NCBI GenBank assembly: GCA_002404095.1
Contig: DHJA01000081.1
Location: forward strand, 22,379-32,638
Source of the DNA: Planctomycetaceae bacterium UBA4732
GTDB taxonomy: Bacteria > Planctomycetota > Planctomycetia > Gemmatales > Gemmataceae
Reading direction: 5' to 3'
DNA: 10,260 nt
The notes under the pieces are model-generated. The model was not told the origin of the DNA. It did no database searches and saw only the letters and a program-made list of their open reading frames with translations. Below, piece by piece: positions 1-6,309 of the stretch (the first letter of the stretch is position 1; the number at the start of each line of letters is the position of its first letter). A program made the translations under genes and the position numbers.

Positions 1-37
1 CGAAGACCGATGCTCTATCCAATTGAGCTACGGGCGC
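1..37 (-). tRNA. tRNA-Arg (anticodon TCG), 3' half outside window
   Basis: Read on the minus strand, this is the 5' half of a tRNA. It has a 7-nt acceptor strand GCGCCCG, then TA, a D arm GCTC...GAGC enclosing AATTGGATA, A26, an anticodon strand TCGGT, and loop bases C, T, then TCG as the last three bases before the window edge. With U33 in place the anticodon is TCG, which reads the arginine codon CGA. The first half closely resembles bacterial tRNA-Arg genes. The 3' half (anticodon 3' strand, T arm, acceptor) lies outside the window, so folding cannot be fully checked. It is on the same strand as the oxidoreductase gene and 120 nt beyond its stop codon. Confidence 0.85.
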
Positions 38-127
38 GGCAGTCGTTCCGCATCGAATAGGAATCGTAGCAACTCCCGCCTCTTTCCGCAACCTTCCCTC
101 AAGACAGGTAGCGTCTCGCGGGGCTGT

Positions 128-150
128 AGGGGCGGGGTCTCCCCGCCCTT
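128..150 (-). terminator. GC-rich hairpin after the oxidoreductase gene; possible terminator or dispersed repeat
   Basis: A 10-bp stem (128-137 with 141-150, one G-T pair) closes on the 3-nt loop TCT. Its core is GGGCGGGG against CCCCGCCC. It lies 7 nt past the stop codon of the minus-strand oxidoreductase gene and before tRNA-Arg. The position fits a transcription terminator, but no T run follows on the minus strand. A Rho-independent terminator of the classical kind is therefore not well supported. It could equally be a REP-like repeat or an mRNA-stabilising 3' hairpin. Confidence 0.45.
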
Positions 151-157
151 CGACTCA

Positions 158-1498
158 TCATACCTCGGGATGAATCCACGGCGCCCGATAGGGCCGTCGC
201 AATAGCTTGTTACCCTCTTCATCCCCGACTATCTGTTGCTTCTCCGCATCCCACGTCAGCGACCTTCCCAGCTTCATCGACAGATTCGCCAGGATACAAC
301 TCGCCGTGGAAATGTGCCCTTCGCCAATGTCCGCCACCGGCTTGCCGCGCGACTCGATCGCCGCCAGAAAGTCCTTCATGTGCTGGCGGATGGCCGGGGC
401 GACGTGCTTTTCCAAGTCCTTCTCCGTCTTGTCCTCCGGATACTTGTCCAACTCGTAGGTCACGTCGCGGTGGATGCTCGCGCCGCCGCCAAACGGCGTG
501 AAGTCGTAACCCATCACGCTCGCTTTGAGAGTGCCCTTGTCGCCGTAGAGCGTCGCGCCCCACGGATATTTCGGGTCGGCCGACTCGCCCCACGTCCGAT
601 GCTGCCAGACGATATCCAGACCGCCGTGGTCAAATGTCGCCGTTTGCGTATCGGAAATGTTCGCTTTGCCGCCCTTGTCCACCAGAATGCCGCCGGTCGA
701 TTCGACGCGCTTCGGCCAGCCGAGGTCGAGCATCCAGCGCACCATGTCGTACATATGGATGCACATGTCGCCGACGATGCCGTTGCTGTACTCCATGAAG
801 GCCCGCCAACCGCGCGGATGAACCATCTTGTTGTAAGGCCGCATCGGCGCCGGCCCCGTCCACATTTCGTAGTCGAGATTTTCCGGCGGCTTCTCGTCCG
901 GCGGCTTCTCGGGCGACCGCATATGGTAATAGCAATAGATTTCGACGAGACCGATCTTGCCGAGCTTGCCTTCCTTAATAATGCGGTCGCGGGCTTCGAC
1001 GAGGTGCGGCGTGCTGCGCCGCTGCGTGCCGACCTGCACAACGCGCTTGTGCTGGCGGGCGGCGGCGACCATCGCCTGACCTTCCACGACGTCCACGCTG
1101 ATCGGTTTCTGCACCCAGACGTCGGCGCCGGCTTCGAGGGCGGCGATCATCGGCAGGGCGTGCCAGTGGTCCGGCGTGGCCACGAGGACGATATCGAGGT
1201 CTTTCTCTTTAAGGAGATCGCGATAGTCGCCATAGGTGCGCGGCTTCTTCTTAGACGCCTGCCGTTCGGCGACGAGGCTGGCCGCTTCGGCCAGCATATT
1301 CTTGTCCACGTCACACAGCGACACGACTTCGACGGGCGCGACCTGAAGGAGACGAAAGAGGTCGCACTTGCCGTACCAGCCGCAGCCGATAAGGGCGACG
1401 CGCGGCGTCTTGGCGGCGGCGAAAGCGGCATGGTAGCCGCCCATCGCGGACAGGGCAACGCCGGCGGCGCCGGTACGCAGGAAGTCGCGGCGGTTCAT
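158..1498 (-). CDS. Tat-exported Gfo/Idh/MocA family oxidoreductase
   Basis: Encodes 446 aa. The N terminus is a twin-arginine leader (MNRRDFLRTG, then a small hydrophobic stretch to about residue 28), so the folded protein is probably exported by Tat with its cofactor bound. A Rossmann fold follows: beta strand plus GxGxxG at 38-43 (GCGWYG), an acidic residue after the second strand (CDVD, 62-65), VATPDHWH at 106-113, and QKP at 130-132 where the family usually has EKP. The C-terminal alpha/beta domain holds the family-typical MCIHMYDMVRW (245-255, H248 and D251). The likely role is NAD(P)-dependent oxidation or reduction of a sugar or sugar-like substrate; the substrate is unknown. The start was set at 1498 because the RR motif follows directly and AGAGG (1506-1510) sits 7 nt upstream. 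A frame-open extension to 1645 lacks such support and would bury the Tat signal. Upstream and divergent is the NYN gene, 72 nt away. Confidence 0.93.
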   Translation of the reverse strand: MNRRDFLRTGAAGVALSAMGGYHAAFAAAKTPRVALIGCGWYGKCDLFRLLQVAPVEVVSLCDVDKNMLAEAASLVAERQASKKKPRTYGDYRDLLKEKDLDIVLVATPDHWHALPMIAALEAGADVWVQKPISVDVVEGQAMVAAARQHKRVVQVGTQRRSTPHLVEARDRIIKEGKLGKIGLVEIYCYYHMRSPEKPPDEKPPENLDYEMWTGPAPMRPYNKMVHPRGWRAFMEYSNGIVGDMCIHMYDMVRWMLDLGWPKRVESTGGILVDKGGKANISDTQTATFDHGGLDIVWQHRTWGESADPKYPWGATLYGDKGTLKASVMGYDFTPFGGGASIHRDVTYELDKYPEDKTEKDLEKHVAPAIRQHMKDFLAAIESRGKPVADIGEGHISTASCILANLSMKLGRSLTWDAEKQQIVGDEEGNKLLRRPYRAPWIHPEV

Positions 1499-1532
1499 GG
1501 GGATACCTCTGACGCACATTCGGCGATTTCCC

Positions 1533-1561
1533 TTGGCCGAAATGTATTTGGGTGTCACAAT
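1533..1561 (+). promoter_or_regulatory. Possible promoter for the NYN-domain gene (leaderless)
   Basis: In the 72-nt divergent gap, TTGGCC (1533-1538) and CACAAT (1556-1561) are separated by exactly 17 nt and each matches four of six bases of the sigma-70 boxes. Transcription would then start about at the ATG at 1571. That would fit the lack of a Shine-Dalgarno sequence before this gene. The match is weak and AT-rich spacers give such hits by chance. TAGAAT at 1563-1568 is a better -10 box but has no -35 partner and would initiate inside the gene. Confidence 0.22.
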
Positions 1562-1570
1562 GTAGAATAT

Positions 1571-2119
1571 ATGCGTTATCTCATCGACGGCTACAACCTG
1601 CTCCACGCCACAGGCGACCTCCTCGGTCGCACGGGGCGGCCGCACGGCCTGGAGAACGCCCGTCTCGCGCTCCTCGGCCGGCTGATCGCCCTACACGGCG
1701 ACGATGTGGGCCATGTCACCGTCGTCTTCGACGCCCGCAACGCCCCGCCCGGCTCGGAATCACAGCACGACTACAGAGGCGTTCACGTCCTGTACGCCCT
1801 GCGCGAGGAAGCCGACGACCTTATCGAAAAGCTCATCCTCGAAGAATCGTCGCCGCGGCAGCTCACCATTGTTTCGGACGATCATCGGCTCAAAGACGCC
1901 GCTCGTCGCGGCAAGTGTGCGTCCCTCGGATGCCTGGACTATCTCGAACAGGCCGGCCGCCCGGCGCCGACGCGGGCCGTCGCCGACGGTTCCGCGAAGC
2001 CGCAAGCGGTCTCTCCCGAAGAGACGCAACGCTGGCTGGCGGAGTTCGCCGATATGGCCGACGATCCGAAACTGAAAGGCTGGGTGGAACTCGAAGGGCC
2101 GGCGGATGAGGAGGAATGA
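1571..2119 (+). CDS. YacP-like NYN domain protein (predicted RNA-processing nuclease)
   Basis: Encodes 182 aa. The start MRYLIDGYNLLH is the signature opening of YacP/NYN-domain proteins (PIN-like fold, predicted metal-dependent ribonucleases). The acidic residues expected in the metal site are present: D6 in IDGYN, D54 in VVFDARN, D82/D83 in EADDLIEKLI, and D103/D104 in VSDDHRLKDAA. The order and spacing match the family and the length is normal. The C-terminal 50 residues are charged and probably flexible. In Firmicutes, Rae1/YacP is a ribosome-associated mRNA endonuclease. Whether this protein cuts ribosome-bound mRNA is inference. The ATG at 1571 was chosen because it places the first beta strand at the N terminus as in the family, although no Shine-Dalgarno is visible. 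The frame stays open far upstream opposite the oxidoreductase gene, but that part is antisense coding shadow. Confidence 0.85.
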   Translation: MRYLIDGYNLLHATGDLLGRTGRPHGLENARLALLGRLIALHGDDVGHVTVVFDARNAPPGSESQHDYRGVHVLYALREEADDLIEKLILEESSPRQLTIVSDDHRLKDAARRGKCASLGCLDYLEQAGRPAPTRAVADGSAKPQAVSPEETQRWLAEFADMADDPKLKGWVELEGPADEEE

Positions 2120-2131
2120 GGCCAGCGGCGG

Positions 2132-2160
2132 TTGCCGTGGTAAGATGACGACGGTAGAAA
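2132..2160 (+). promoter_or_regulatory. Weak candidate promoter before the PIN-domain gene pair
   Basis: TTGCCG (2132-2137) and TAGAAA (2155-2160) are spaced 17 nt apart and each matches four of six consensus bases. A start near 2167 would place the transcript just ahead of the strong Shine-Dalgarno at 2177-2184, and it would leave the upstream ATG at 2161 outside the mRNA. It could give the gene pair its own promoter, separate from the NYN gene that ends 71 nt before the chosen start at 2191. Confidence 0.28.
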
Positions 2161-2176
2161 ATGACTCATCCTCGCC

Positions 2177-2184
2177 AGGGGAGG
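2177..2184 (+). promoter_or_regulatory. Strong ribosome binding site that decides the start of the antitoxin-like gene
   Basis: AGGGGAGG lies 6 nt before the ATG at 2191. The alternative in-frame ATG at 2161 has only AGAAA upstream. This favours the 107-residue product over a 117-residue one. Confidence 0.75.
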
Positions 2185-2190
2185 TTCCGT

Positions 2191-2514
2191 ATGGACGTAA
2201 TGCAAATCGTGGTGGAAGGGGCGTTGCAACCGGACGGCACGTTGGTGCTGGACGAGAAACCGAAGCTGCCGCCAGGGCGCGTGCGCGTGACGATGCAAGC
2301 CGTGCCGCCGCCGACTGGACCGGAGGACGGCCTCCTTGCCGTCCTGCAAAGAATCTGGGACGCGCAAGACGCCCGCGGTTACGTACCTCGGACGCGGGAA
2401 GAAGTCGATGCCGAGGTCAACCTGCTGCGTGACGACGCGGAGGAGGAAATGCAGGCCGTCGAACGATTGTATGAGGAATGCGAGCGGGCGCGTGAACAAC
2501 AAGGCCCACAATAG
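2191..2514 (+). CDS. Small acidic protein, candidate antitoxin partner of the PIN-domain protein
   Basis: Encodes 107 aa in two visible parts. Residues 1-38 (MDVMQIVVEG, then QPDGTLVLDE and LPPGRVRVTM) alternate hydrophobic and polar residues, as in a small beta-strand domain. They recall the N-terminal strand-turn-strand of AF2212/DUF104-type antitoxins, though I cannot confirm family membership. Residues 45-103 are strongly charged and helical (RIWDAQDARGYVPRTREEVD, then an acidic helix with EEEM and EECER), which would suit wrapping around a toxin. The stop codon (2512-2514) lies 11 nt before the GTG of the PIN gene and overlaps that gene's Shine-Dalgarno, so the two are probably translated together. 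No ribbon-helix-helix, AbrB or helix-turn-helix signature of a typical VapB is evident. The antitoxin role is inferred from context only. Confidence 0.65.
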   Translation: MDVMQIVVEGALQPDGTLVLDEKPKLPPGRVRVTMQAVPPPTGPEDGLLAVLQRIWDAQDARGYVPRTREEVDAEVNLLRDDAEEEMQAVERLYEECERAREQQGPQ

Positions 2515-2525
2515 GAGTCTAACTG

Positions 2526-2927
2526 GTGATCGTATTTCTTGATACGAACATCGTCATCTATTCTGTGGAGAGAAATCTGGTTTGGGGTCCGAAGGTCGCG
2601 GTCCGTCTCGCCGCCCTCAAGGGCGCGGGCGATGAAGCGGCTATCAGCGACCTTATACGTATGGAATGCCGTGTTGGGCCGCTGAAATCCGGAAACATGG
2701 TTCGGCTGAACGAATTCGACGCATTCTTCGCCTCGCCTGAAGTACAAGTGTTCCCAGCAACCGCCGCCGTCTGCGATCGGGCTTCGGAGATCCGTGCGGC
2801 CCACGGCTTCAAACCGCTTGACGCCCTGCATTTGGCCGCGGCAATCGAGAACCACTGCGGACTCTTCCTCACCAACGACACTCGTCTGAGCCGATTTGCG
2901 GGCATTCCCATTGAAGTTCTGACCTGA
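2526..2927 (+). CDS. PIN-domain ribonuclease, VapC-like toxin
   Basis: Encodes 133 aa, normal for single-domain PIN proteins. The four expected acidic positions are present: D6 in VFLDTNIVIY, E47 in IRMECRV, D99 in KPLDALHLAAA, and D118 in LTNDTRL. The order and local context match VapC-type toxins, which cleave RNA (often tRNA or rRNA) in a Mg2+-dependent way. The start codon is GTG at 2526, preceded by AGGAG (2513-2517) with an 8-nt spacer; it places the first beta strand and D6 as in the family. The gene directly follows the small acidic protein in the order antitoxin then toxin. It ends 29 nt before the stop of the convergent secreted-protein gene. Since all catalytic residues are intact I expect an active nuclease. 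The RNA target cannot be read from the sequence. Confidence 0.88.
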   Translation: MIVFLDTNIVIYSVERNLVWGPKVAVRLAALKGAGDEAAISDLIRMECRVGPLKSGNMVRLNEFDAFFASPEVQVFPATAAVCDRASEIRAAHGFKPLDALHLAAAIENHCGLFLTNDTRLSRFAGIPIEVLT

Positions 2928-2956
2928 CTTCGCGCAGCCATCGCCCGTCAGACCCG

Positions 2957-4300
2957 TCACTTATGGTCCGCGATTTTCTTCGTAATCGTCAGGCCGCGCG
3001 CGATCCCTTCCACCTCTTTTCGCACCTCCACGTCCGCCGACAACAGCCGCGCCGCCAGCGTCGCCCCGCCGTTCGCCTGATGGACGACGTAATAATCCAT
3101 CACCGCCTTCTGGTCCGCCGCTTCCGTCTCCAGCGCGAAATGTTCCAGCCCCGCCGCGCCCGTCACCGGCCGCGCCGCCTCGGCGCGCAGCACCTTCACT
3201 TTCTTGCTCTCCAACCAGTCGCGCGATTCTTTCAGGAATTGCTCCCCCGTTGGGGTCCGCGCCGGTGCGTCCAGGGTAATCAGGAGGCCGCTGCCGTCGG
3301 CGCCGTCCAGCGCCACTTGACTGCCGTGAACGCCCGCCACGTGCCAGCGACGCGGGAATAGAAAGCGCACCCCGAAGTCTGGGTTGTCGTAGAGCAACAG
3401 CGTATTCTCGGCGTTCGGTTCCAGGGTTACGCCTTTCAACGCCTCATCGCCGAGTTTCTGACTCGCTATGTCCGCTTTGCGACTGAGGACGTAACGGCCC
3501 TCGACGCGGCCCATCTCCTTGCCGTCCTGGTCCAGCAACGAGTGGACACCCTTCAAATAGAGATAACTCAGATGGTTCGACTCCATATCGAATAGGAGCC
3601 AGCCGTCCAACTGCTGGCGGTTGGGGCCGTCCTCGTTCGACCCGCGCACCGTCCCCGCGAACGTCACACGCGCCTGGCGCCGGCCGTCCTTCGGCGCCAC
3701 TTCCTCAAGCCGGCACTCGATCTTGCCTTCGTCGATGCGCTCCATGTCCGTCAGCTCGCGCACGGCGTCCGTGGATACCGTCCAGCGGTCGCCGAGGCGG
3801 ACAGCGTGATCGGGCAGCATTCCGGATAAGGCCGGTGTGAATACATCCGTCCGCGCCAGGTCGATCTCGCCCCAGGTCAGCGGGCCGTCCGGCGAGAACG
3901 GCGCCTTGGTCCCGTTCTGGCGCATCACCACCAGGCGATGCACCGCCGGCCGGAGGCTGCTGTCTTGGGGCCGGTCGCCGAGCGTCCGCGCAAAATCCAT
4001 CCGGGAATAGAGTCGGATCGTCTTTCGCACCTGCCCTTCCTCGACGGTCAGCAGGCGTTCGTCGTAGTCGATGGCGCTGTCACCTTTGACCGACACCGGC
4101 TTGGGCGCCGGTTTGCCCTTCTCGGTCGGCGGCGTCAGGGAACCTGCCAAGTCTACGCGCGTGCTGACACGGTAGACCCGGTCGGCGCGGAACGACTCTT
4201 CCAGCTTGACCGGCTCCTCCGCCGAAGCCGGCAGGGTTGACCCTAATATCGCCGCGAGAACGATTACCGCGCGGCCGCAGCGGGTGAGAAGTGTCGTCAT
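2957..4300 (-). CDS. Secreted two-part protein of unknown function
   Basis: Encodes 447 aa. The N terminus is a Sec signal peptide: basic MTTLLTRCGR, hydrophobic 11-22, likely cleavage after ASA at about 27. There is no lipobox. Residues 30-280 are rich in beta strands (for example VYRVSTRVDLAG, RLTVEEGQVRKTIRLYSRMD-like stretches and LDGWLLFDMESNHL) with a proline-rich loop at 57-70. Residues 300-441 form a separate part beginning FGVRFLFPRRWHV, which resembles the opening of PsbP/Mog1-like domains (DcrB, DUF1795). That resemblance is from memory and uncertain. The start at 4300 has AGGAG (4309-4313) with an 8-nt spacer. An upstream GTG at 4393 would place a basic tail before the signal peptide. 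The gene is third in a minus-strand series behind the DUF1501 and beta-propeller genes. Confidence 0.85.
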   Translation of the reverse strand: MTTLLTRCGRAVIVLAAILGSTLPASAEEPVKLEESFRADRVYRVSTRVDLAGSLTPPTEKGKPAPKPVSVKGDSAIDYDERLLTVEEGQVRKTIRLYSRMDFARTLGDRPQDSSLRPAVHRLVVMRQNGTKAPFSPDGPLTWGEIDLARTDVFTPALSGMLPDHAVRLGDRWTVSTDAVRELTDMERIDEGKIECRLEEVAPKDGRRQARVTFAGTVRGSNEDGPNRQQLDGWLLFDMESNHLSYLYLKGVHSLLDQDGKEMGRVEGRYVLSRKADIASQKLGDEALKGVTLEPNAENTLLLYDNPDFGVRFLFPRRWHVAGVHGSQVALDGADGSGLLITLDAPARTPTGEQFLKESRDWLESKKVKVLRAEAARPVTGAAGLEHFALETEAADQKAVMDYYVVHQANGGATLAARLLSADVEVRKEVEGIARGLTITKKIADHK

Positions 4301-4353
4301 TCGCTTTGCTCCTAAGTCCGAACCCGGCGAGACAACTCCATTGGCATTTACCA

Positions 4354-4382
4354 CAATTCCCAGGCGGCGTCGCCGCCAATTG
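4354..4382 (-). terminator. Inverted repeat after the beta-propeller gene
   Basis: CAATT (4354-4358) pairs with AATTG (4378-4382), and GGCGGCG (4363-4369) pairs with CGCCGCC (4371-4377), with a 4-nt one-sided bulge. It begins 10 nt past the stop codon of the beta-propeller gene, in the 92-nt gap before the secreted-protein gene. There is no T run on the minus strand, so it may attenuate or protect mRNA ends and need not terminate transcription. Confidence 0.35.
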
Positions 4383-4392
4383 CCGATGAACA

Positions 4393-6204
4393 CTACTCCG
4401 CCCCCGCCGCGATGCGGCGCGCGATGTACTCGCGGACCAACGGAATGCGCGCCTTCACCAGCAACGCCGCGGCGCGATCCGGGTCCGTCGGAACCAGCCC
4501 CTCGATCCCATACCAGATCATCAAAGGGAGATTTGCGTCCTTGGCGTCCTCCTCGCGAGCCGCCAGCCCTTCCGCGATCGGCCAGCGCGCGGCCGCAGGC
4601 AGCCGCTGCAGCGCCGACGCCAGCGCCAACCGTACTAATGCCGACTTGTCCGTATGGGCCATCGCCGCCAGCTTCGCCGTCACGGCCGCCGACGCCTTTT
4701 CATCCTCCAGCAACAGTCGCACCGCCCAGCCGCGCACCGTCTCGTCGGCGTCGTCCAACAATTTGGTCAGCGCTTGTTCGTCCAGGCCGCCGATTCCATG
4801 CAGCGCCCACAACGCCCGCAGGCGCCGCGGCGTCTCCGTCTGCTTGTTCAACATCTTGACCAGCAGGGGTTGTACCAATTTCCTATCCAATTTGTCGTCG
4901 TTCGCTCGTTCCTGGAGGAGCCGGCGCGCGTGGCGCACCCACCAGTCGTTTTTATGCAGCTGCAATTTAACCAATTCTTCATCGCTTAACTTCGCCACGT
5001 CTACATCTAAGGCCGTCGGCTCGCCGTAGGTCACTTTGTAGATGCGGCCAGTGGTTGGCGTGATCTTCTCGTAATTGTGGCACTCGCCGGTGTCGCACCA
5101 GTCGCTGACATAAACGCCGCCGTCGGGGCCGTACAACAAGGCCAGGCCGCGGAACCACGGGTCGTTGGCGAACAGAAAGTCCTTGCCGTGATGGGCGACG
5201 TAGCCGGAACCGACGCGCTCCAGCACGTCCTGGTTGACGCGGCTGCCGTGAAGGTTGCACATGAAAACATGATCGCGGTAAGCGTCCGGCCAGTTGTCGC
5301 CGAGATAAATCATGGCGCCGGCGTGAGCGTGGCCGCCGCCGGCCTCGCCGTGCGCGCCCTCGCCGCCGCGCGAACTCGTCCAGGCGCCGCCAGCCCAGTG
5401 GATGTGATCGGCGCAGCTTTCCATCAGGCCGAAACTGTTGGCGTCCAGGTCTTGCCCATACATTCTCTCATAATGGGCGCCCGGAACGACGTGAAAGAGA
5501 TGTTTGATAACGCAATTGGTGATGAACGCCTCGCCACGGTCGTCGAAGTCGAGGCCCCAGGGGTTGGTGGTCCCGGAGGCGACCACCTCGAAGCGCTTCT
5601 TGATCGGGTGATAGCGCCAGACGCCGCAGTTGAAGGCGACCCGCTCGGCGTCCGGCGTCCCCGGCTTGCCGACGCGCGAATTGGACAGGATGCCGTTGCA
5701 GCCGTAGAGCCAACCGTCCGGCCCCCAGACGAGCTGGTTGAAGACGTTGTGTTTGGCCTTGAGATCCCAGCCGTCCAGCACGACGACGGGCGGGCCGGCC
5801 GGCTCGTCGCCGTTCGGCTTGAGCGGGATGAACAGCAGATTCGGCGTCGAACAGAGCCAGACGCCGCCGAAGCCGACGGCGACGCCGGACAGGTTCGTGG
5901 CATGGTCGGAGAAGACCTTGCAAGATGCGAAATGACCCGTACTTTTACTGCTTTCAAAGATGAGGATACGGTCGTGGCCGTCCTTGCCGTCGGTTATCCA
6001 GTGAGGGTAGGAGTGCGACTCGGCCACCCAGAGCCGACCGCGGTCGTCGGTGGTCATGGCGATGGGCTTGACCACGTCGGGTTCGCTGGCGAAGAGCGTG
6101 GCGTGAAAGCCGGCGGGCAACGTCATTTTGGCGGCGGCTTGATTGCTGGGCGTCGGCGCATCCGCCGCCGCGAAGAGGAGTAGGGCAAGTGCGAAGGCGG
6201 ACAT
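4393..6204 (-). CDS. PVC-type 'membrane-bound dehydrogenase' beta-propeller protein with HEAT-like repeats
   Basis: Encodes 603 aa. Residues 1-15 are a hydrophobic export signal. The core from about 28 to 394 matches the planctomycete/verrucomicrobial TIGR02604 family: PAGFHATLFASEPDVVKPIA, GRLWVAESHSYP, NQLVWGPDGWLYGCNGI, NPWGLDFDDRGEAFITNC, GAMIYLGDNWPDAYRDHVFM and GDVSDWCDTGECH-like blades, closing with TGRIYKVTYG. Residues 405-600 are paired helices typical of HEAT-like repeats (RRLRALWALHGIGG, ETVRGWAVRLLLED, SALVRLALASALQRL). Many relatives continue into a c-type cytochrome domain with CxxCH; this one ends before it and has no CxxCH anywhere. A function in periplasmic or envelope carbohydrate oxidation is often assumed for the family but is unproven. 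The start at 6204 has AAGGG (6215-6219) 10 nt upstream; an ATG at 6228 has no ribosome site. Confidence 0.9.
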   Translation of the reverse strand: MSAFALALLLFAAADAPTPSNQAAAKMTLPAGFHATLFASEPDVVKPIAMTTDDRGRLWVAESHSYPHWITDGKDGHDRILIFESSKSTGHFASCKVFSDHATNLSGVAVGFGGVWLCSTPNLLFIPLKPNGDEPAGPPVVVLDGWDLKAKHNVFNQLVWGPDGWLYGCNGILSNSRVGKPGTPDAERVAFNCGVWRYHPIKKRFEVVASGTTNPWGLDFDDRGEAFITNCVIKHLFHVVPGAHYERMYGQDLDANSFGLMESCADHIHWAGGAWTSSRGGEGAHGEAGGGHAHAGAMIYLGDNWPDAYRDHVFMCNLHGSRVNQDVLERVGSGYVAHHGKDFLFANDPWFRGLALLYGPDGGVYVSDWCDTGECHNYEKITPTTGRIYKVTYGEPTALDVDVAKLSDEELVKLQLHKNDWWVRHARRLLQERANDDKLDRKLVQPLLVKMLNKQTETPRRLRALWALHGIGGLDEQALTKLLDDADETVRGWAVRLLLEDEKASAAVTAKLAAMAHTDKSALVRLALASALQRLPAAARWPIAEGLAAREEDAKDANLPLMIWYGIEGLVPTDPDRAAALLVKARIPLVREYIARRIAAGAE

Positions 6205-6244
6205 GAGGAGGTTTCCCTTATGATACATTACTGCCGACGGCGCC

Positions 6245-6309
6245 CGTTTAGCCGCGACCCGAAGGGGAGCGCGTTGGTCTCGCGCTCCCCTTCGGGTCGC
6301 GGCTAAACG
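6245..6309. repeat. Perfect 29-bp inverted repeat containing the DUF1501 stop codon
   Basis: The arms 6245-6273 and 6281-6309 are exact reverse complements of 29 bases, separated by the 7-nt spacer TTGGTCT. The left arm contains AGCCGCGACC (6250-6259) followed by CGAAGGGGAGCGCG. The right arm carries the last codons and the TAG stop (6303-6305) of the DUF1501 gene, so the transcript would fold into a very stable hairpin at the end of the reading frame. The minus-strand sequence after it has no T run. The core also occurs twice at 10226-10260, so this is probably a palindromic copy of a dispersed repeat that inserted at, or supplied, the stop codon. Confidence 0.9.

Noticed and set aside
23..222. 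Short frames on both strands near the left end
   Set aside because: They overlap the tRNA, the GC hairpin and the 3' end of the oxidoreductase gene, lack ribosome sites and have low-complexity Arg/Ser composition.
236..1570. Long plus-strand open frame continuous with the NYN gene
   Set aside because: It is antisense to a clear oxidoreductase gene, has the Arg/His/Asp-rich composition of a GC-rich shadow frame, and matches no domain. The NYN family start is at 1571.
2161..2190. Upstream ATG at 2161 as start of the antitoxin-like protein
   Set aside because: It has no proper ribosome site, while the ATG at 2191 has AGGGGAGG at ideal distance and begins the plausible first beta strand.
5070..5100. 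CDTGECH in the beta-propeller protein as a haem site
   Set aside because: The spacing is C-x4-C-H, not CxxCH, and this segment (SDWCDTGECHN) appears to be part of the propeller family's own conserved region.
5077..6183. 368-codon plus-strand frame opposite the beta-propeller gene
   Set aside because: It is antisense to a protein with many recognisable family motifs. The translation has no domain and is typical of third-position bias.
6245..6309. Hairpin as a Rho-independent terminator
   Set aside because: Neither strand has a T run after the stem, and on the minus strand a gene starts 41 nt further on without an intervening clear promoter.
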